Of a stretch of DNA of 64,000 nt, positions 27,107 through 35,964 are shown piece after piece. The notes under the pieces were generated by a model. The model had not been told where the DNA came from, searched no databases, and saw only the letters and a program-made list of their open reading frames with translations. Position 1 is the stretch's first letter; the number at the start of each line of letters is the position of its first letter. This stretch comes from JARKPK01 sp964631235. GTDB lineage: Bacteria > Planctomycetota > Planctomycetia > Pirellulales > Thermoguttaceae. The stretch lies in contig CAZVZX010000012.1 of the NCBI GenBank assembly GCA_964631235.1, positions 50,581 through 114,580 on the forward strand. The letters are read 5' to 3'. The translations under genes were made by a program, and so were the position numbers.

Positions 27107-28165
27107 CTAGCCTGCCCGTTGCTGCCGCAGCCAAAGCTCCAACCGTGGGGGCAGTTGATCGGCTCGGGCCGTGCCTGTGGTGGCAAGCTGTTGAATCGTG
27201 ATTGACGCGGCCAGGTTGCCCACCAGGGCCGCTGCTTCCAACGAAGCCCCGGCAGCCAAGGCCGCTACCGCGCCGGCCGTGGCGCTGTCGCCCGCGCCGG
27301 TCGTGTCGATCGGGCCCTCAACGCGCACGGCGGGAACCCAGGCCGGCTCGTCGCCAACGACCATCATTCCTTCCGGGCCGCAGGTGGCGCACACGGGCGC
27401 GCCGGTTTCCATGGCAAGCTCGGCGATCGCCGCGGCAAGCTGTTCGCGTGGAACGTGCGCTTCGGGCGGCGGATTGGTCCAGCCGACGGCCTCGAACTGG
27501 TTCGGTTTGACGATCACCCGCCGAAAACGGCGGATGCGCCGCCGGCTGTCGGCCCAAAAGATCACACGCGGAAACCGCTCGGCCCAATCGGCCAGCGCCT
27601 CGCGGATTCGCGCGGTGATCACACCGCAATCTTCTTCATCTACCTGATCGAGCGCGATAACGGCATCGAGTTGCGGAAGAATTTCTTCCACGGAATGGAT
27701 TAGTTGCTCTTCCAAGTCGGCCGGCGTCGGCCGGCGGTTCTTCGTGTCGTAGCGCGAGTGCTCGCTGGCGAGCGTCGGGTCGTTGCGGTCGCGGGGCTTC
27801 AGATAGGTGGGCGTCATTCGCGTCGGATCGCAATGCAAATGCCGGCAGCGGCATCCCAACGCGGCCAGCCCCTTGCGCAGATCGTAGCCTTCGCCGTCGT
27901 CGCCGGTGAAGCCGATCGCCTCGATCGAGCCGACCCCCAATGCGGCCAAATTGGCAACCACCGTGCCTGCCGCGCCGGGGCTGAGACGAACCGAGGCCAC
28001 TTGATGAGCCACCAGCCCCGTCTCCAAGCTGGTTTCCGCCCAAGCCGGTTCGATATCGAGGTATTTGTCGAGAAAGTAGTCGCCGACGACAGCGATGCGC
28101 CGTTGCGGAAAGCGATCCAGCAGCTCTTGCAGTTGTTCGAGCGGGTATTCTCGAAGAACTCTCAT
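27107..28165 (-). CDS. PfkB-family carbohydrate kinase (HldE/RfaE kinase-domain-like)
   Basis: A 352-residue ribokinase-fold sugar kinase. LQELLDRFPQRRIAVVGDYFLDKYL (about 10-34) resembles the opening of heptose-7-phosphate kinases, and the GAAGTVVANLAALG segment and FTGDDGEGYDLRKGL follow. IDTTGAGDSATAGAVAALA (about 291-309) is the PfkB signature with the catalytic Asp. In HldE the kinase is followed by an adenylyltransferase domain, which is absent here. ATG 28165 follows GGAAGG with 7 bases spacing. The next gene upstream on the same strand encodes a HAD phosphatase, so the pair may act on one sugar phosphate. The exact substrate is not determined by sequence alone. Confidence 0.85.
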   Translation of the reverse strand: MRVLREYPLEQLQELLDRFPQRRIAVVGDYFLDKYLDIEPAWAETSLETGLVAHQVASVRLSPGAAGTVVANLAALGVGSIEAIGFTGDDGEGYDLRKGLAALGCRCRHLHCDPTRMTPTYLKPRDRNDPTLASEHSRYDTKNRRPTPADLEEQLIHSVEEILPQLDAVIALDQVDEEDCGVITARIREALADWAERFPRVIFWADSRRRIRRFRRVIVKPNQFEAVGWTNPPPEAHVPREQLAAAIAELAMETGAPVCATCGPEGMMVVGDEPAWVPAVRVEGPIDTTGAGDSATAGAVAALAAGASLEAAALVGNLAASITIQQLATTGTARADQLPPRLELWLRQQRAG

Positions 28166-28345
28166 CGTCGCGCCTTCCTAATCAACAGTTGGGTGGTGAA
28201 GCGGCGGACGTCTTCTCTGTCTTTTCTTCCAAGAAGAGCCGGAAATCGCCGAGCGAATCGTCCCGCTTCGCCGCGAATCGTCGCATGCAGCGTCGGACCG
28301 TTCAAGGACGCGCCTTTCGTTGCTGCTGCTTTTGCGTCGCCCTCG

Positions 28346-29284
28346 CTATTCTCCCCAGAGCCAGGCGGCCAGCGCTTTGCCGTCTTGATAGTCGGGAATC
28401 ACCAGATCGGCGCCGACGGCGACCAGCCGCCGGCGTTTCCACGGGTCGGGCCGCCCGCTCCGCTGAGCCTCGTCGGAAGCGACGGCCACCGCCGTGCCGC
28501 CCACCGCCTTGATATTCTGGATTTCGACATATCCGTCGCCGAAGCCCGCAAGCGCCTGCCCGGCCGCCTCGTTCTCGTCGATAATTCGGCGAATGACCAT
28601 CGCCTTGGAGAACGAACGATAGTCGTCGATCGCCCCGTACACATGACGGCCGAAGAAGCGGGCGATTCCGAGCAGTTCCGCTTCTTCGCGGACGTACACT
28701 TCGTCGGTGCCGCTGGCCAAGTAAAGCGTCGCTCCGCGGCGGGTCAATTCTTCGAGCATTTCGATCGAGTGCGGAACAAGCATCTCGTCGGGCGCAATCG
28801 CGCCGCTGCGCAGTCCTTCGATTCGGCCGGCGATTCGCTGCATCAATCGCTCGTGATAGCGATGCTTGTACACCAGCGGGTCTTCTGGCACGCCGCCGCG
28901 AAGGCGAACCTCTTCGGCCAGCCGGATCATTTGGTAGATCGTTTGCTTGCCGTTCAGTTCCATGACGAACCGATGCACGATCTCGGCAAGCTGTTCGGGC
29001 GATTCGCGGGCGCCGGCGGCCGAAAGCACTTCGACCATCATCGGCACCATGACCTCGGGCCAGCCTTGGCGGATCAGGCTCAATGTGCCGTCGAAATCGA
29101 ACACGATATGCCGCGGCGCTGTGCGCCGTGCGGGCGGGCGAATGACTTCGATTTGAGTGCCCGGCAGAAAGCGGCCCTGCCGATCGGAGTCTTCGACCGG
29201 GCGATAATCGTCTTCGTATTCCATCGAACATTCCAGTCCATTGGCTGCTGCGACGCGCACCTTATTCGGAACTTCGACGGGCAT
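28346..29284 (-). CDS. HAD-superfamily phosphatase
   Basis: A 312-residue HAD hydrolase. Motif I is FDFDGTLSLIR (about 62-72) with the nucleophile Asp; YLASGTDE (about 190-197) is motif II; the Lys region is SKAMVIRRII; motif IV reads GFGDGYVEIQN, with Glu where many members have Asp. A helical cap (about 80-175) sits between motifs I and II, as in phosphoglycolate-phosphatase-like enzymes. The first 60 residues are an unusual acidic extension (EYEDDYRPVEDSD), so ATG 29224 (MEYEDD) is a possible later start. It lies 180 bp upstream of the PfkB kinase on the same strand, which suggests linked sugar-phosphate metabolism. Confidence 0.83.
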   Translation of the reverse strand: MPVEVPNKVRVAAANGLECSMEYEDDYRPVEDSDRQGRFLPGTQIEVIRPPARRTAPRHIVFDFDGTLSLIRQGWPEVMVPMMVEVLSAAGARESPEQLAEIVHRFVMELNGKQTIYQMIRLAEEVRLRGGVPEDPLVYKHRYHERLMQRIAGRIEGLRSGAIAPDEMLVPHSIEMLEELTRRGATLYLASGTDEVYVREEAELLGIARFFGRHVYGAIDDYRSFSKAMVIRRIIDENEAAGQALAGFGDGYVEIQNIKAVGGTAVAVASDEAQRSGRPDPWKRRRLVAVGADLVIPDYQDGKALAAWLWGE

Positions 29285-29303
29285 TATCTCGCGTTGTGCC
29301 GAA

Positions 29304-29321
29304 GTGTCGCAAGGGCGACAC
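29304..29321. promoter_or_regulatory. Inverted repeat in divergent promoter region
   Basis: GTGTCGC and GCGACAC form a perfect 7-bp stem around AAGG, 20 bp upstream of the HAD start and 157 bp upstream of the oxidoreductase start. It could be an operator or a leader hairpin; there is no T-tract. Confidence 0.35.
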
Positions 29322-29477
29322 GCCGCTCAATAGGTTCAAGCCATTCCATCATCGTTGGCGGCAATCGGCAAACGGAATGTTGACCGCGGCAGGCCGGATA
29401 ATTAGAATAGCGTTCGCGTTGATGCGGGAAGAAATACTTCGCGACCGATCAATTCTCTCTTCAGGGAAAGACCTGCT

Positions 29478-30824
29478 ATGACAGAGCGAACGGCGAATCG
29501 TCGAGAGTTTCTGTGCGCCGGGGCGGCGGCCGCAACGGCTTGGGCTGGGGCGAAGCTCTATGCCGCCGAGTCCGCGGCCCGACCCGGCCCGAACGACACG
29601 ATCAATCTGGCGCTGATCGGTTGCGGCGCGCGCGGCGGCGGGCAAGTGATGCCGGCGTTCATGGAGTTGCCCGGCGTTCGGTTCACAGCCGTGTGCGACG
29701 TGAATTCGAATCACCTCGCACGCACCCGCCAACGCGCCGGGGGCGAAAAGGTGGCCGCCTACAGCGACTTCCGCAAGCTGCTGGAAGACAAGAGCATCGA
29801 CGCGGTCGTCGTCGCCACGCAAGCCCATTGGCACGTGCCGATTGCGGTAGCCGCCTGCCAGGCGGGCAAAGATGTTTACCTGGAAAAACCGTTGGGCAAC
29901 TTCATTGGCGAGGGTCGCTACTTGATCCAAGCGGCCGACAAATACAAGCGAATTGTGCAGATCGGCACGCAGCAACACAGCCAAGAGCACTACCGCAAGG
30001 CCGTGGAGATCATCCAATCGGGACGGCTGGGCAACATCTCGATGGTCGAAGTGTGGGACCACACCTACTGGGCGCCGGGCCGGGGCTTTCCGCCCGACTG
30101 CGACCCGCCGCCCGAGCTCGATTGGGAGTTCTACGTCGGGCCGTCGCCGATGCGGCCGTACAACCCGAACATCTATTACAACTACGGCTACGACTGGTTC
30201 AAGATTTCGGGCGCTGGGCATCAGGTGGCGTGGGGCGTCCACCACTTCGACATCGTGCTTTGGGCCATGGGCGTAAAGTATCCGACGGCCGTCTCCGCCT
30301 TCGGCGGGCAATTCGCCTATCAAGACAACTTCGAATGGCCGAACACGTTCGATGCCATTGCCCAATTCGGGCCGGGGCCGGTGGCCAAGAACGGCTTCGT
30401 GCTCAACTACACGATGCGATTGGGGTCGCGCCGCGTCCGCCGTTCGCATTCAAAGTGCTTTTACGGGACCGAGGCGACGATGGTTGTTGACCGCAGCCGC
30501 ATTTCGATCGCGCCGGAGCCGAAGAACGAGCGGGTGCAGGCTGCGTCCGGCTACTTGCTCGGCAAGGAAGAAGAGATTCTTCCGGCCGACGACCAGAACC
30601 GCCACATGGCCGTCTTCCTTGAGAACATTCGCGCCCGCCGACAACCCGAGACCAATCCCGAAGTCGGCCATCATGCAACCAATTTGGGCCATCTGATGAA
30701 TATCGCGTGGCAAGTGGGGCGCAGCATTCGATGGGACGGCCAGCGCGAGCAAGTGGTGGGAGATGACGAAGCCAACGCCCTAGTCAATCGCCCGTACCGC
30801 AAGCCGTGGGAGCTGACGGTCTGA
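29478..30824 (+). CDS. Tat-exported Gfo/Idh/MocA oxidoreductase
   Basis: A 448-residue NAD(P)-dependent oxidoreductase. The N-terminus carries a twin-arginine signal NRREFLCAGAAAATAWAGA (about 7-25), so the folded enzyme is exported with its cofactor. The Rossmann domain follows: INLALIGCGARGGGQVMPAF (about 41-60), VCDVNSNHLARTRQ, and the catalytic EKPLG motif (about 136-140). The C-terminal sandwich includes WGVHHFDIVLWAMG, which contains the family's conserved His. Planctomycetes have many such Tat-exported members, generally assumed to act on sugars. ATG 29478 follows AGGGAAAG. The substrate is unknown. Confidence 0.92.
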   Translation: MTERTANRREFLCAGAAAATAWAGAKLYAAESAARPGPNDTINLALIGCGARGGGQVMPAFMELPGVRFTAVCDVNSNHLARTRQRAGGEKVAAYSDFRKLLEDKSIDAVVVATQAHWHVPIAVAACQAGKDVYLEKPLGNFIGEGRYLIQAADKYKRIVQIGTQQHSQEHYRKAVEIIQSGRLGNISMVEVWDHTYWAPGRGFPPDCDPPPELDWEFYVGPSPMRPYNPNIYYNYGYDWFKISGAGHQVAWGVHHFDIVLWAMGVKYPTAVSAFGGQFAYQDNFEWPNTFDAIAQFGPGPVAKNGFVLNYTMRLGSRRVRRSHSKCFYGTEATMVVDRSRISIAPEPKNERVQAASGYLLGKEEEILPADDQNRHMAVFLENIRARRQPETNPEVGHHATNLGHLMNIAWQVGRSIRWDGQREQVVGDDEANALVNRPYRKPWELTV

Positions 30825-30954
30825 CGCTCGGAGCGCGGTGGGCGGGCACCGGTTGTATTCAGCCGCCGGCGGCGTTCGGAGGGCACGGAATCGGCTGTGG
30901 GAGGTTCGACGGGGAGTTTTCCCCGCGGTGGCGATTTGCGATAATGCCGCCGAT

Positions 30955-32466
30955 ATGAAAGACATTCATCTTCAAAGCCTCAGCCACGACCCGATCCACG
31001 GGTACATCCCGTTCACCTCGGCCGGCGAAACCAAGCCCGAACCGTTCGGCCGACAAGCCGCAACCGGAGCCGCCGCGGCGGCCGAGTTCGATCGGGCTGA
31101 ATCGGTTGGTGCTGCGGCCGCCGACGGCCCTGCGAAGGGCGCGGCCGGTCTGCCGCCCTTCGAACGCGATTTCATCGATCACCCCTGGCTGCAACGGCTG
31201 CGGCATATCCATCAGTTGCAAACCGCGTGGTGGGTATTTCCCACGGCCGAGCATACGCGGTTCCAACACGTGCTCGGTGCGATGCACTTGGGCAGCCGGG
31301 CCACCGGCGCGCTGTACGACAGCCTTCGCGAGGTGTGCCCCGATGCTCCAAGCCGCGGCTACGTCGAATCGCTGTTGCGCTTGGCCGGGTTGCTGCACGA
31401 TGTGGGCCACGGCCCGTTCGGCCATTTCTTCGACGAACACTTCCTGGCCGACTACGGCTTGACCCACGAGACGTTGGGCGGGGCGATCATTCGCCAATAC
31501 TTCGCCGATGCAATCATCCGTATTCGCGGCAATCCCTTCAGCCGTCTGACACCGCTCGAATCGCTCGATCCGGAGCATATCGTCTTCTTGATTACGCGGC
31601 CCCGCGACGAAGCACCGACCGACTCCCCGCTGTGGCTGCGCTTGTTGCGCTGCCTGTTTAGCGGGCTTTATACGATCGACAACATGGACTTCGTCCTCCG
31701 CGATGCGTACATGTCGGGCTACAGCCCCAAGGCGTTCGATGTCGATCGGTTGCTGCACTACAGCATGTTCACCGAAAAGGGACTGACGATTCACGAACGC
31801 GGGCTGTCGGCCCTGGTGCGATTCATCTCGGTGCGGGCGGAGTTGTTCCGCGCGATCTACTTCCATCGCACGGTCCGCGCCATCGATCTGGCGCTGGAAG
31901 ACCTGTTCGTCGAGAGCAAGCGATGGCTTTTTCCCGGCAATCCGCTGGAACATCTCGACGAATACTGCGAGCTGACCGAATCGTCGCTGTTGGTCGATGT
32001 CGCCCGATGGCGGCGGCATCCCGACGGCCAACTGCGAAAACTGGGCGAACGGTGGCAAGAGCTGCTCTCGCGTCGGGTTCGTTGGAAGATGGTTTGCGAA
32101 CGGACGATCTTCTTCGCGCCGGGCCAATCCGAGCGAAGCAGCATCTTCAGCGATCGGGAGACGTTCGAACGGGCATTGCGGGCGGCGCTGCCGCCGTCGT
32201 GCCGAGATATTCCGTTGAAGGTCGATACGGCTCGGCACGTGCATCGTCCCGGCACCCGTGCGCCGGCGGGCCGCCAAAACTTCCTCTACGATCCGCTCAG
32301 CCGCGAAATCCGCAGCCTCGACGACCGGGAGATCTTCCGCCGCATCGCGACCAGCTTCCGGATTTGCCGGGTGTACGCACTCGATCACCAGCACGACCGT
32401 GAGTTGGCCGCCGCCGTCGATCAGCTCAGCGGAGGCGGGGGAGAAGACGACGTGACGAATATGTAG
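30955..32466 (+). CDS. HD-domain phosphohydrolase (dNTPase/SAMHD1-like)
   Basis: A 503-residue HD-superfamily protein. The metal ligands are visible: HTRFQHVLGAMHLG (His, about 99-112) and LLHDVGHGPFGHFFDEHF (His-Asp and downstream His, about 149-166), plus the late Asp in IDNMDFVLRDAYMSG (about 242-256). This matches the dGTPase/SAMHD1/YwfO branch, which hydrolyses dNTPs to nucleosides and triphosphate. An Ala-rich insertion (about 35-65) sits before the first helix. ATG 30955 was chosen because MKDIHLQSLSHDPIHGYIPF matches family N-termini (DPIHG). The specific nucleotide is not determined. Confidence 0.9.
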   Translation: MKDIHLQSLSHDPIHGYIPFTSAGETKPEPFGRQAATGAAAAAEFDRAESVGAAAADGPAKGAAGLPPFERDFIDHPWLQRLRHIHQLQTAWWVFPTAEHTRFQHVLGAMHLGSRATGALYDSLREVCPDAPSRGYVESLLRLAGLLHDVGHGPFGHFFDEHFLADYGLTHETLGGAIIRQYFADAIIRIRGNPFSRLTPLESLDPEHIVFLITRPRDEAPTDSPLWLRLLRCLFSGLYTIDNMDFVLRDAYMSGYSPKAFDVDRLLHYSMFTEKGLTIHERGLSALVRFISVRAELFRAIYFHRTVRAIDLALEDLFVESKRWLFPGNPLEHLDEYCELTESSLLVDVARWRRHPDGQLRKLGERWQELLSRRVRWKMVCERTIFFAPGQSERSSIFSDRETFERALRAALPPSCRDIPLKVDTARHVHRPGTRAPAGRQNFLYDPLSREIRSLDDREIFRRIATSFRICRVYALDHQHDRELAAAVDQLSGGGGEDDVTNM

Positions 32467-32619
32467 TTCAAGAAGAGGGGGGATTGGCGGGATCGGCCGG
32501 CATGCCTGTACAGAATCAGAGAAACAGTAAGTGCCTTCTGTGTCTTATGTTCCGGCTTGACGGCACTGATCGAAGGCGAGGGGCGTTCCGGTGGGCCGTG
32601 CCTTCACAACACTCGCGGG

Positions 32620-32631
32620 CCAAGATGGACT
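32620..32631 (+). promoter_or_regulatory. 12-bp direct repeat, left copy (possible operator)
   Basis: CCAAGATGGACT occurs here and again at 32700-32711, exactly 80 bp apart. This copy overlaps the start of the TTGACA candidate -35 box of the nucleotidyltransferase/XRE pair. Antitoxins with HTH domains often bind their own promoters, so it might be an autoregulatory site. Confidence 0.3.
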
Positions 32632-32659
32632 TGACATATGCGCCTTGTATGACGAAAAT
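32631..32659 (+). promoter_or_regulatory. Candidate promoter of the NTase/XRE pair
   Basis: A perfect -35 hexamer TTGACA (32631-32636) is followed after 17 bases by GAAAAT, a fair -10 match. It lies 18 bp upstream of the nucleotidyltransferase start, and the AT-rich TTTTTTAGAG lies between. Confidence 0.35.
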
Positions 32660-32676
32660 GTTTTTTAGAGTGGGCG

Positions 32677-33237
32677 ATGGGGCGGATTCCCGATTTCTCC
32701 CAAGATGGACTGCTGCCGCCGGGTGACTATGAGGTGACGCTGAGCGAACTGCGGTGCTCCATCTTGGTCGTTGGTCCGCGTGATCGCGATGCCTACCCAA
32801 ACTGGGATGTCCGCTGGCGGGCAAGGCTCGTGGACAACCTCGAAGTGTTGGTGCGTCAGCTTTGGGAAGTGGGCATCGTTGAGATTTTCGTGGACGGCTC
32901 GTTCGCCGAGGATAAGGATCATCCGAATGACATCGATGGCTACTTCGTTTGCGACATGCACCGCTTGGCCAGCGGCGAGCTGGAGCGAGACCTGAACTTG
33001 CTCGACCCCTACAAGGTTTGGACATGGGATCCGGCCAGCAGGCGGCCCTACCGCGGCTACCCGAAAAAGCAATTGCCGATGTGGCATCAATATCGCGTCG
33101 AGCTTTACCCGCACTTCGGGCAGCCGTCTGGCATTCGCGACGAGTTCGGCAACGAACTGGAGTTTCCTTCGGCGTTCCGACGATCGAGACGCGACGGCAG
33201 GCCTCGCGGCATTGTGAAGATCGGAGTCGGGCCATGA
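32677..33237 (+). CDS. Nucleotidyltransferase-fold protein (DUF6932-like), candidate toxin
   Basis: A 186-residue protein with the minimal nucleotidyltransferase signature: VDGSFAEDKDHPNDIDGYF (about 71-89), that is a G-S motif followed about 10 residues later by D-I-D, the metal-binding Asp pair. The rest (LVRQLWEVGIVEIF before it, PMWHQYRVELYPHFG after it) resembles short DUF6932-type proteins. It overlaps the following XRE gene by ATGA (33234-33237), so translation is coupled. Stand-alone NTase-fold proteins coupled to small DNA-binding partners are often toxins that modify tRNA or proteins (MNT/AbiEii style). The role as toxin is inferred, not shown. Confidence 0.72.
   Translation: MGRIPDFSQDGLLPPGDYEVTLSELRCSILVVGPRDRDAYPNWDVRWRARLVDNLEVLVRQLWEVGIVEIFVDGSFAEDKDHPNDIDGYFVCDMHRLASGELERDLNLLDPYKVWTWDPASRRPYRGYPKKQLPMWHQYRVELYPHFGQPSGIRDEFGNELEFPSAFRRSRRDGRPRGIVKIGVGP
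32700..32711 (+). promoter_or_regulatory. 12-bp direct repeat, right copy
   Basis: The second CCAAGATGGACT, inside the first codons of the nucleotidyltransferase gene, exactly 80 bp from the left copy. Confidence 0.3.
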
Positions 33238-33680
33238 TTCGAAACGAGAAGGAATACCGCGAAGCAGTCGAGCGCGTTGGTCGGGAAAAGGAACGGTTGG
33301 CCCTTCAGGAAGCCGAACTGACTGCGATGGGGTTAGGACCTGCCGAGATCAAACGCGCGCTCGATCCGATTCGGTCGTTCCATCAACAACTTGAAGAGGA
33401 AATCAACGCCTACGAGCGGCTGAAACGCGGCGAGTTCGATGAGATCGAAAACCTGCGCGGCTTGGGGCAATTGCTGGTTTCATTGCGGATTGCAAGGGGC
33501 CTGACGCAGCGGCAGTTGGCCCAGCGACTCGGCGTTCACGAAACGCAAGTGTCGCGCGATGAGCGAAACGAGTACCATGGTATCACACTGGATCGGGCGG
33601 CGAAGATACTCGAAGCCCTGGGCGCGCAAGTCCGCACCCGAGTCGAGCACATTGAGCACGAACCGGCCGAGCTGGCGTGA
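33234..33680 (+). CDS. XRE-family HTH protein, candidate antitoxin
   Basis: A 148-residue protein. Residues about 1-75 are a charged helical segment (EYREAVERVGREKERLALQ, likely coiled-coil), with the HTH domain at about 78-135: LGQLLVSLRIARGLTQRQLAQRLGV then HETQVSRDERNEYHGITLDRAAKILEALG. This is the layout of HigA-type and related antitoxins with an N-terminal helical arm. It starts inside the stop codon of the NTase gene (ATGA overlap), so toxin precedes antitoxin, as in higBA. It likely represses its own promoter and neutralises the partner; both are inferred. Confidence 0.82.
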   Translation: MIRNEKEYREAVERVGREKERLALQEAELTAMGLGPAEIKRALDPIRSFHQQLEEEINAYERLKRGEFDEIENLRGLGQLLVSLRIARGLTQRQLAQRLGVHETQVSRDERNEYHGITLDRAAKILEALGAQVRTRVEHIEHEPAELA

Positions 33681-33975
33681 CCGAGCCGGAAAATGCGTGT
33701 TTTCGCAGGAAATGGCGTGCGCTTGGCTCACGCCGCGGTGCTGATCGCTGGGAATGGCTGCGGAAGCAGAACTTGCATGCGCAGCGAGCGCGATGTTTTG
33801 CCGATGGGCTGTCGAGCGGATCGCGATTTTCGGGCCCGCTGGCGGCCCACAAGCGACAATCGGCAACCCGCTCGGCCGCAAGCGACCGTGACGATCACTT
33901 GCCCGAATACACCATTCACGTCGAACGGACCGACCACGAATCAAGAAGAAAGAAGAATCGTCTGAAGGTTTTCCC

Positions 33976-35409
33976 ATGAGCCAGTCGCACGAGTACTACG
34001 ACAATCCGTTGATCGCCCGCTACGCCTCGGAAGAAATGAGCCGTCTTTGGGGGCCGCAGCGCAAATTTTCGACATGGCGGCGGCTTTGGGTGGCGCTGGC
34101 CGAAGCCGAGGCCGAGTTGGGGCTTCCGATCAGCGAAGAACAGATCGCCGAACTTCGCGCCCATGTGGACGACGTGGATTTCGCAGCGGCCGATCGTTAC
34201 GAGCGCCAATTGCGCCACGACGTGATGGCCCATGTTCATGCCTACGGCGACGTTTGCCCGACGGCGCGGCCGATCATTCATTTGGGTGCGACCAGTTGCT
34301 ATGTGACGGACAACACCGATCTGATTTTGATCCGCGAGTCGTTGGAGTTGATTCGCGCCCGGTTGGCCGCGGTGATCGACGTGCTTGGTCGATTCGCCGC
34401 TCAATACCGCGACCTGCCCTGTTTAGCCTTTACGCACATGCAACCGGCGCAGCCGACCACCGTGGGCAAGCGGGCGTGTCTTTGGGCCTACGATTTCGCC
34501 CTCGACCTGAAGGAGATCGACCATCGGCTTGCGGAGCTGAAAGCCCACGGGTGTCGCGGAACGACCGGCACGCAGGCGAGTTTTCTGGCCCTCTTCAACG
34601 GCGACCATGAAAAAGTCCGCCGGCTCGACGAATTGATCTGCCGAAAAATCGGCTTCGAGTCGTGCTACACCGTCACCGGGCAGACGTATCCGCGGAAGAT
34701 CGACGCCCAAGTGCTTTCTGCGCTGAGCGGAATTGCACAGTCGGCCCACAAGATGGCCACGGATATTCGCCTGCTGGCTCATCGCAAAGAAATCGAAGAG
34801 CCGTTCGAGAAGCATCAGATCGGCTCGTCGGCCATGCCATACAAGCGGAACCCGATGCGAAGCGAGCGGATCTGCTCGTTGGCCCGATTCCTGATGAACT
34901 TGGAAGCCAATGCGGCCGACACGCTGGCCGTTCAGTGGTTCGAACGCACATTGGACGACAGCGCCAACCGGCGGCTCGTGTTGCCGCAAGCGTTTCTGAC
35001 GGCCGACGCGGTGTTGATCTTGCTCCGCAACGTGGCCGATGGGCTGGTCGTCTATCCGCAGGTGATTGCCAAGGCGCTGGCCGACGAGCTGCCGTTCATG
35101 GCGTCGGAGAACATTCTGATGGCTGCGGTGGCCGCCGGGGGCGACCGTCAAGACCTGCACGAACGCATCCGTCGCCACAGCCAGGCCGCGGCGGCCGTCG
35201 TCAAGGAACAAGGGGGCCGCAACGATCTGCTCGAACGCCTGGCGGCCGATCCGGCCTTTGCCAAGGTGGATTTGACGGCCGTCGTCGATCCGCGGCAATT
35301 TGTGGGCCGCGCCCCGCAACAGGTTGATGAGTTCATTGCCGAGGTGGTCGAGCCAATCCGCCAGCGGCTCGGAGCCCGACCGTCGCCGGAGGCCGAAGTC
35401 CGGGTTTGA
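33976..35409 (+). CDS. purB: Adenylosuccinate lyase
   Basis: PurB acts twice in purine synthesis, releasing fumarate from SAICAR and from adenylosuccinate. The 477-residue protein begins DNPLIARYASEEMSRLWGP, has the HLGATSCYVTDN segment (about 96-107) and FTHMQPAQPTTVGKR (about 153-167), and the superfamily signature GSSAMPYKRNPMRSE (about 283-297) with the catalytic Ser. The length and opening match the eukaryote-type/long PurB branch. The start ATG follows an AAGAAG-rich stretch (33946-33957). It is separated by 295 bp from the XRE gene. Confidence 0.96.
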   Translation: MSQSHEYYDNPLIARYASEEMSRLWGPQRKFSTWRRLWVALAEAEAELGLPISEEQIAELRAHVDDVDFAAADRYERQLRHDVMAHVHAYGDVCPTARPIIHLGATSCYVTDNTDLILIRESLELIRARLAAVIDVLGRFAAQYRDLPCLAFTHMQPAQPTTVGKRACLWAYDFALDLKEIDHRLAELKAHGCRGTTGTQASFLALFNGDHEKVRRLDELICRKIGFESCYTVTGQTYPRKIDAQVLSALSGIAQSAHKMATDIRLLAHRKEIEEPFEKHQIGSSAMPYKRNPMRSERICSLARFLMNLEANAADTLAVQWFERTLDDSANRRLVLPQAFLTADAVLILLRNVADGLVVYPQVIAKALADELPFMASENILMAAVAAGGDRQDLHERIRRHSQAAAAVVKEQGGRNDLLERLAADPAFAKVDLTAVVDPRQFVGRAPQQVDEFIAEVVEPIRQRLGARPSPEAEVRV

Positions 35410-35964
35410 CCGGTACCCATCGGCTTGCAGTTCCTTGAAAATGCCGCTTGCGACGCGCAGGGCTTTTCTGGATTGCCAATCCTAGCCATTTTGTCTGGTC
35501 GCGGGCAATCTGACATTGACCCTCTTCGCCAAAGCTTTACAATGCCGAGCTTGAGCCTCGGCCTATGGCCGGACGGCTGCGCCGGAGGGAATTGGAACAC
35601 TCGGCCACCGGGAAGGCCGTTGTCGGCCGACGCAGGCGACGGCCGCTCCGCTACGGTTGCGATCGGCTTCCTCGCAAGCGATTCAAAAGTTGCAACATAT
35701 TATTGGGATGCGACTTACGAATGTTCTTGTGGCGAGCCGATTGCGGGCGAGTGGTTTCACGGCAACGGACGGTTCCTAGGTCAGGCCGGGCATGGTTCGA
35801 CCCGTTGGGAACGAAGAGAACGCCGGAATGGGCTGTCGTTGGTTCTGTCATCAATCGCCAAACGCGCGGTAACGAAGCGACGTGGCCCTCCAACCTATCG
35901 TGCGGAGCTTGCCGAACTGGTCGAAGCGGTTCACAAACGCAGATCATCAGTCAACCCGATAAGC
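35410..35964. other. Intergenic, long leader of lysS
   Basis: No convincing gene in 555 bp; the lysS frame is open through it but the residues are unlike any synthetase. A good sigma70-like promoter lies at 35516-35543, which would give lysS a leader of about 415 nt. I see no T-box-like or riboswitch consensus. Confidence 0.5.
35516..35543 (+). promoter_or_regulatory. Candidate sigma70-type promoter for lysS
   Basis: TTGACC (35516-35521), 16-base spacer, TACAAT (35538-35543). The match is good for a GC-rich genome. The predicted transcript would start near 35550, over 400 nt upstream of the lysS start. Confidence 0.4.
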
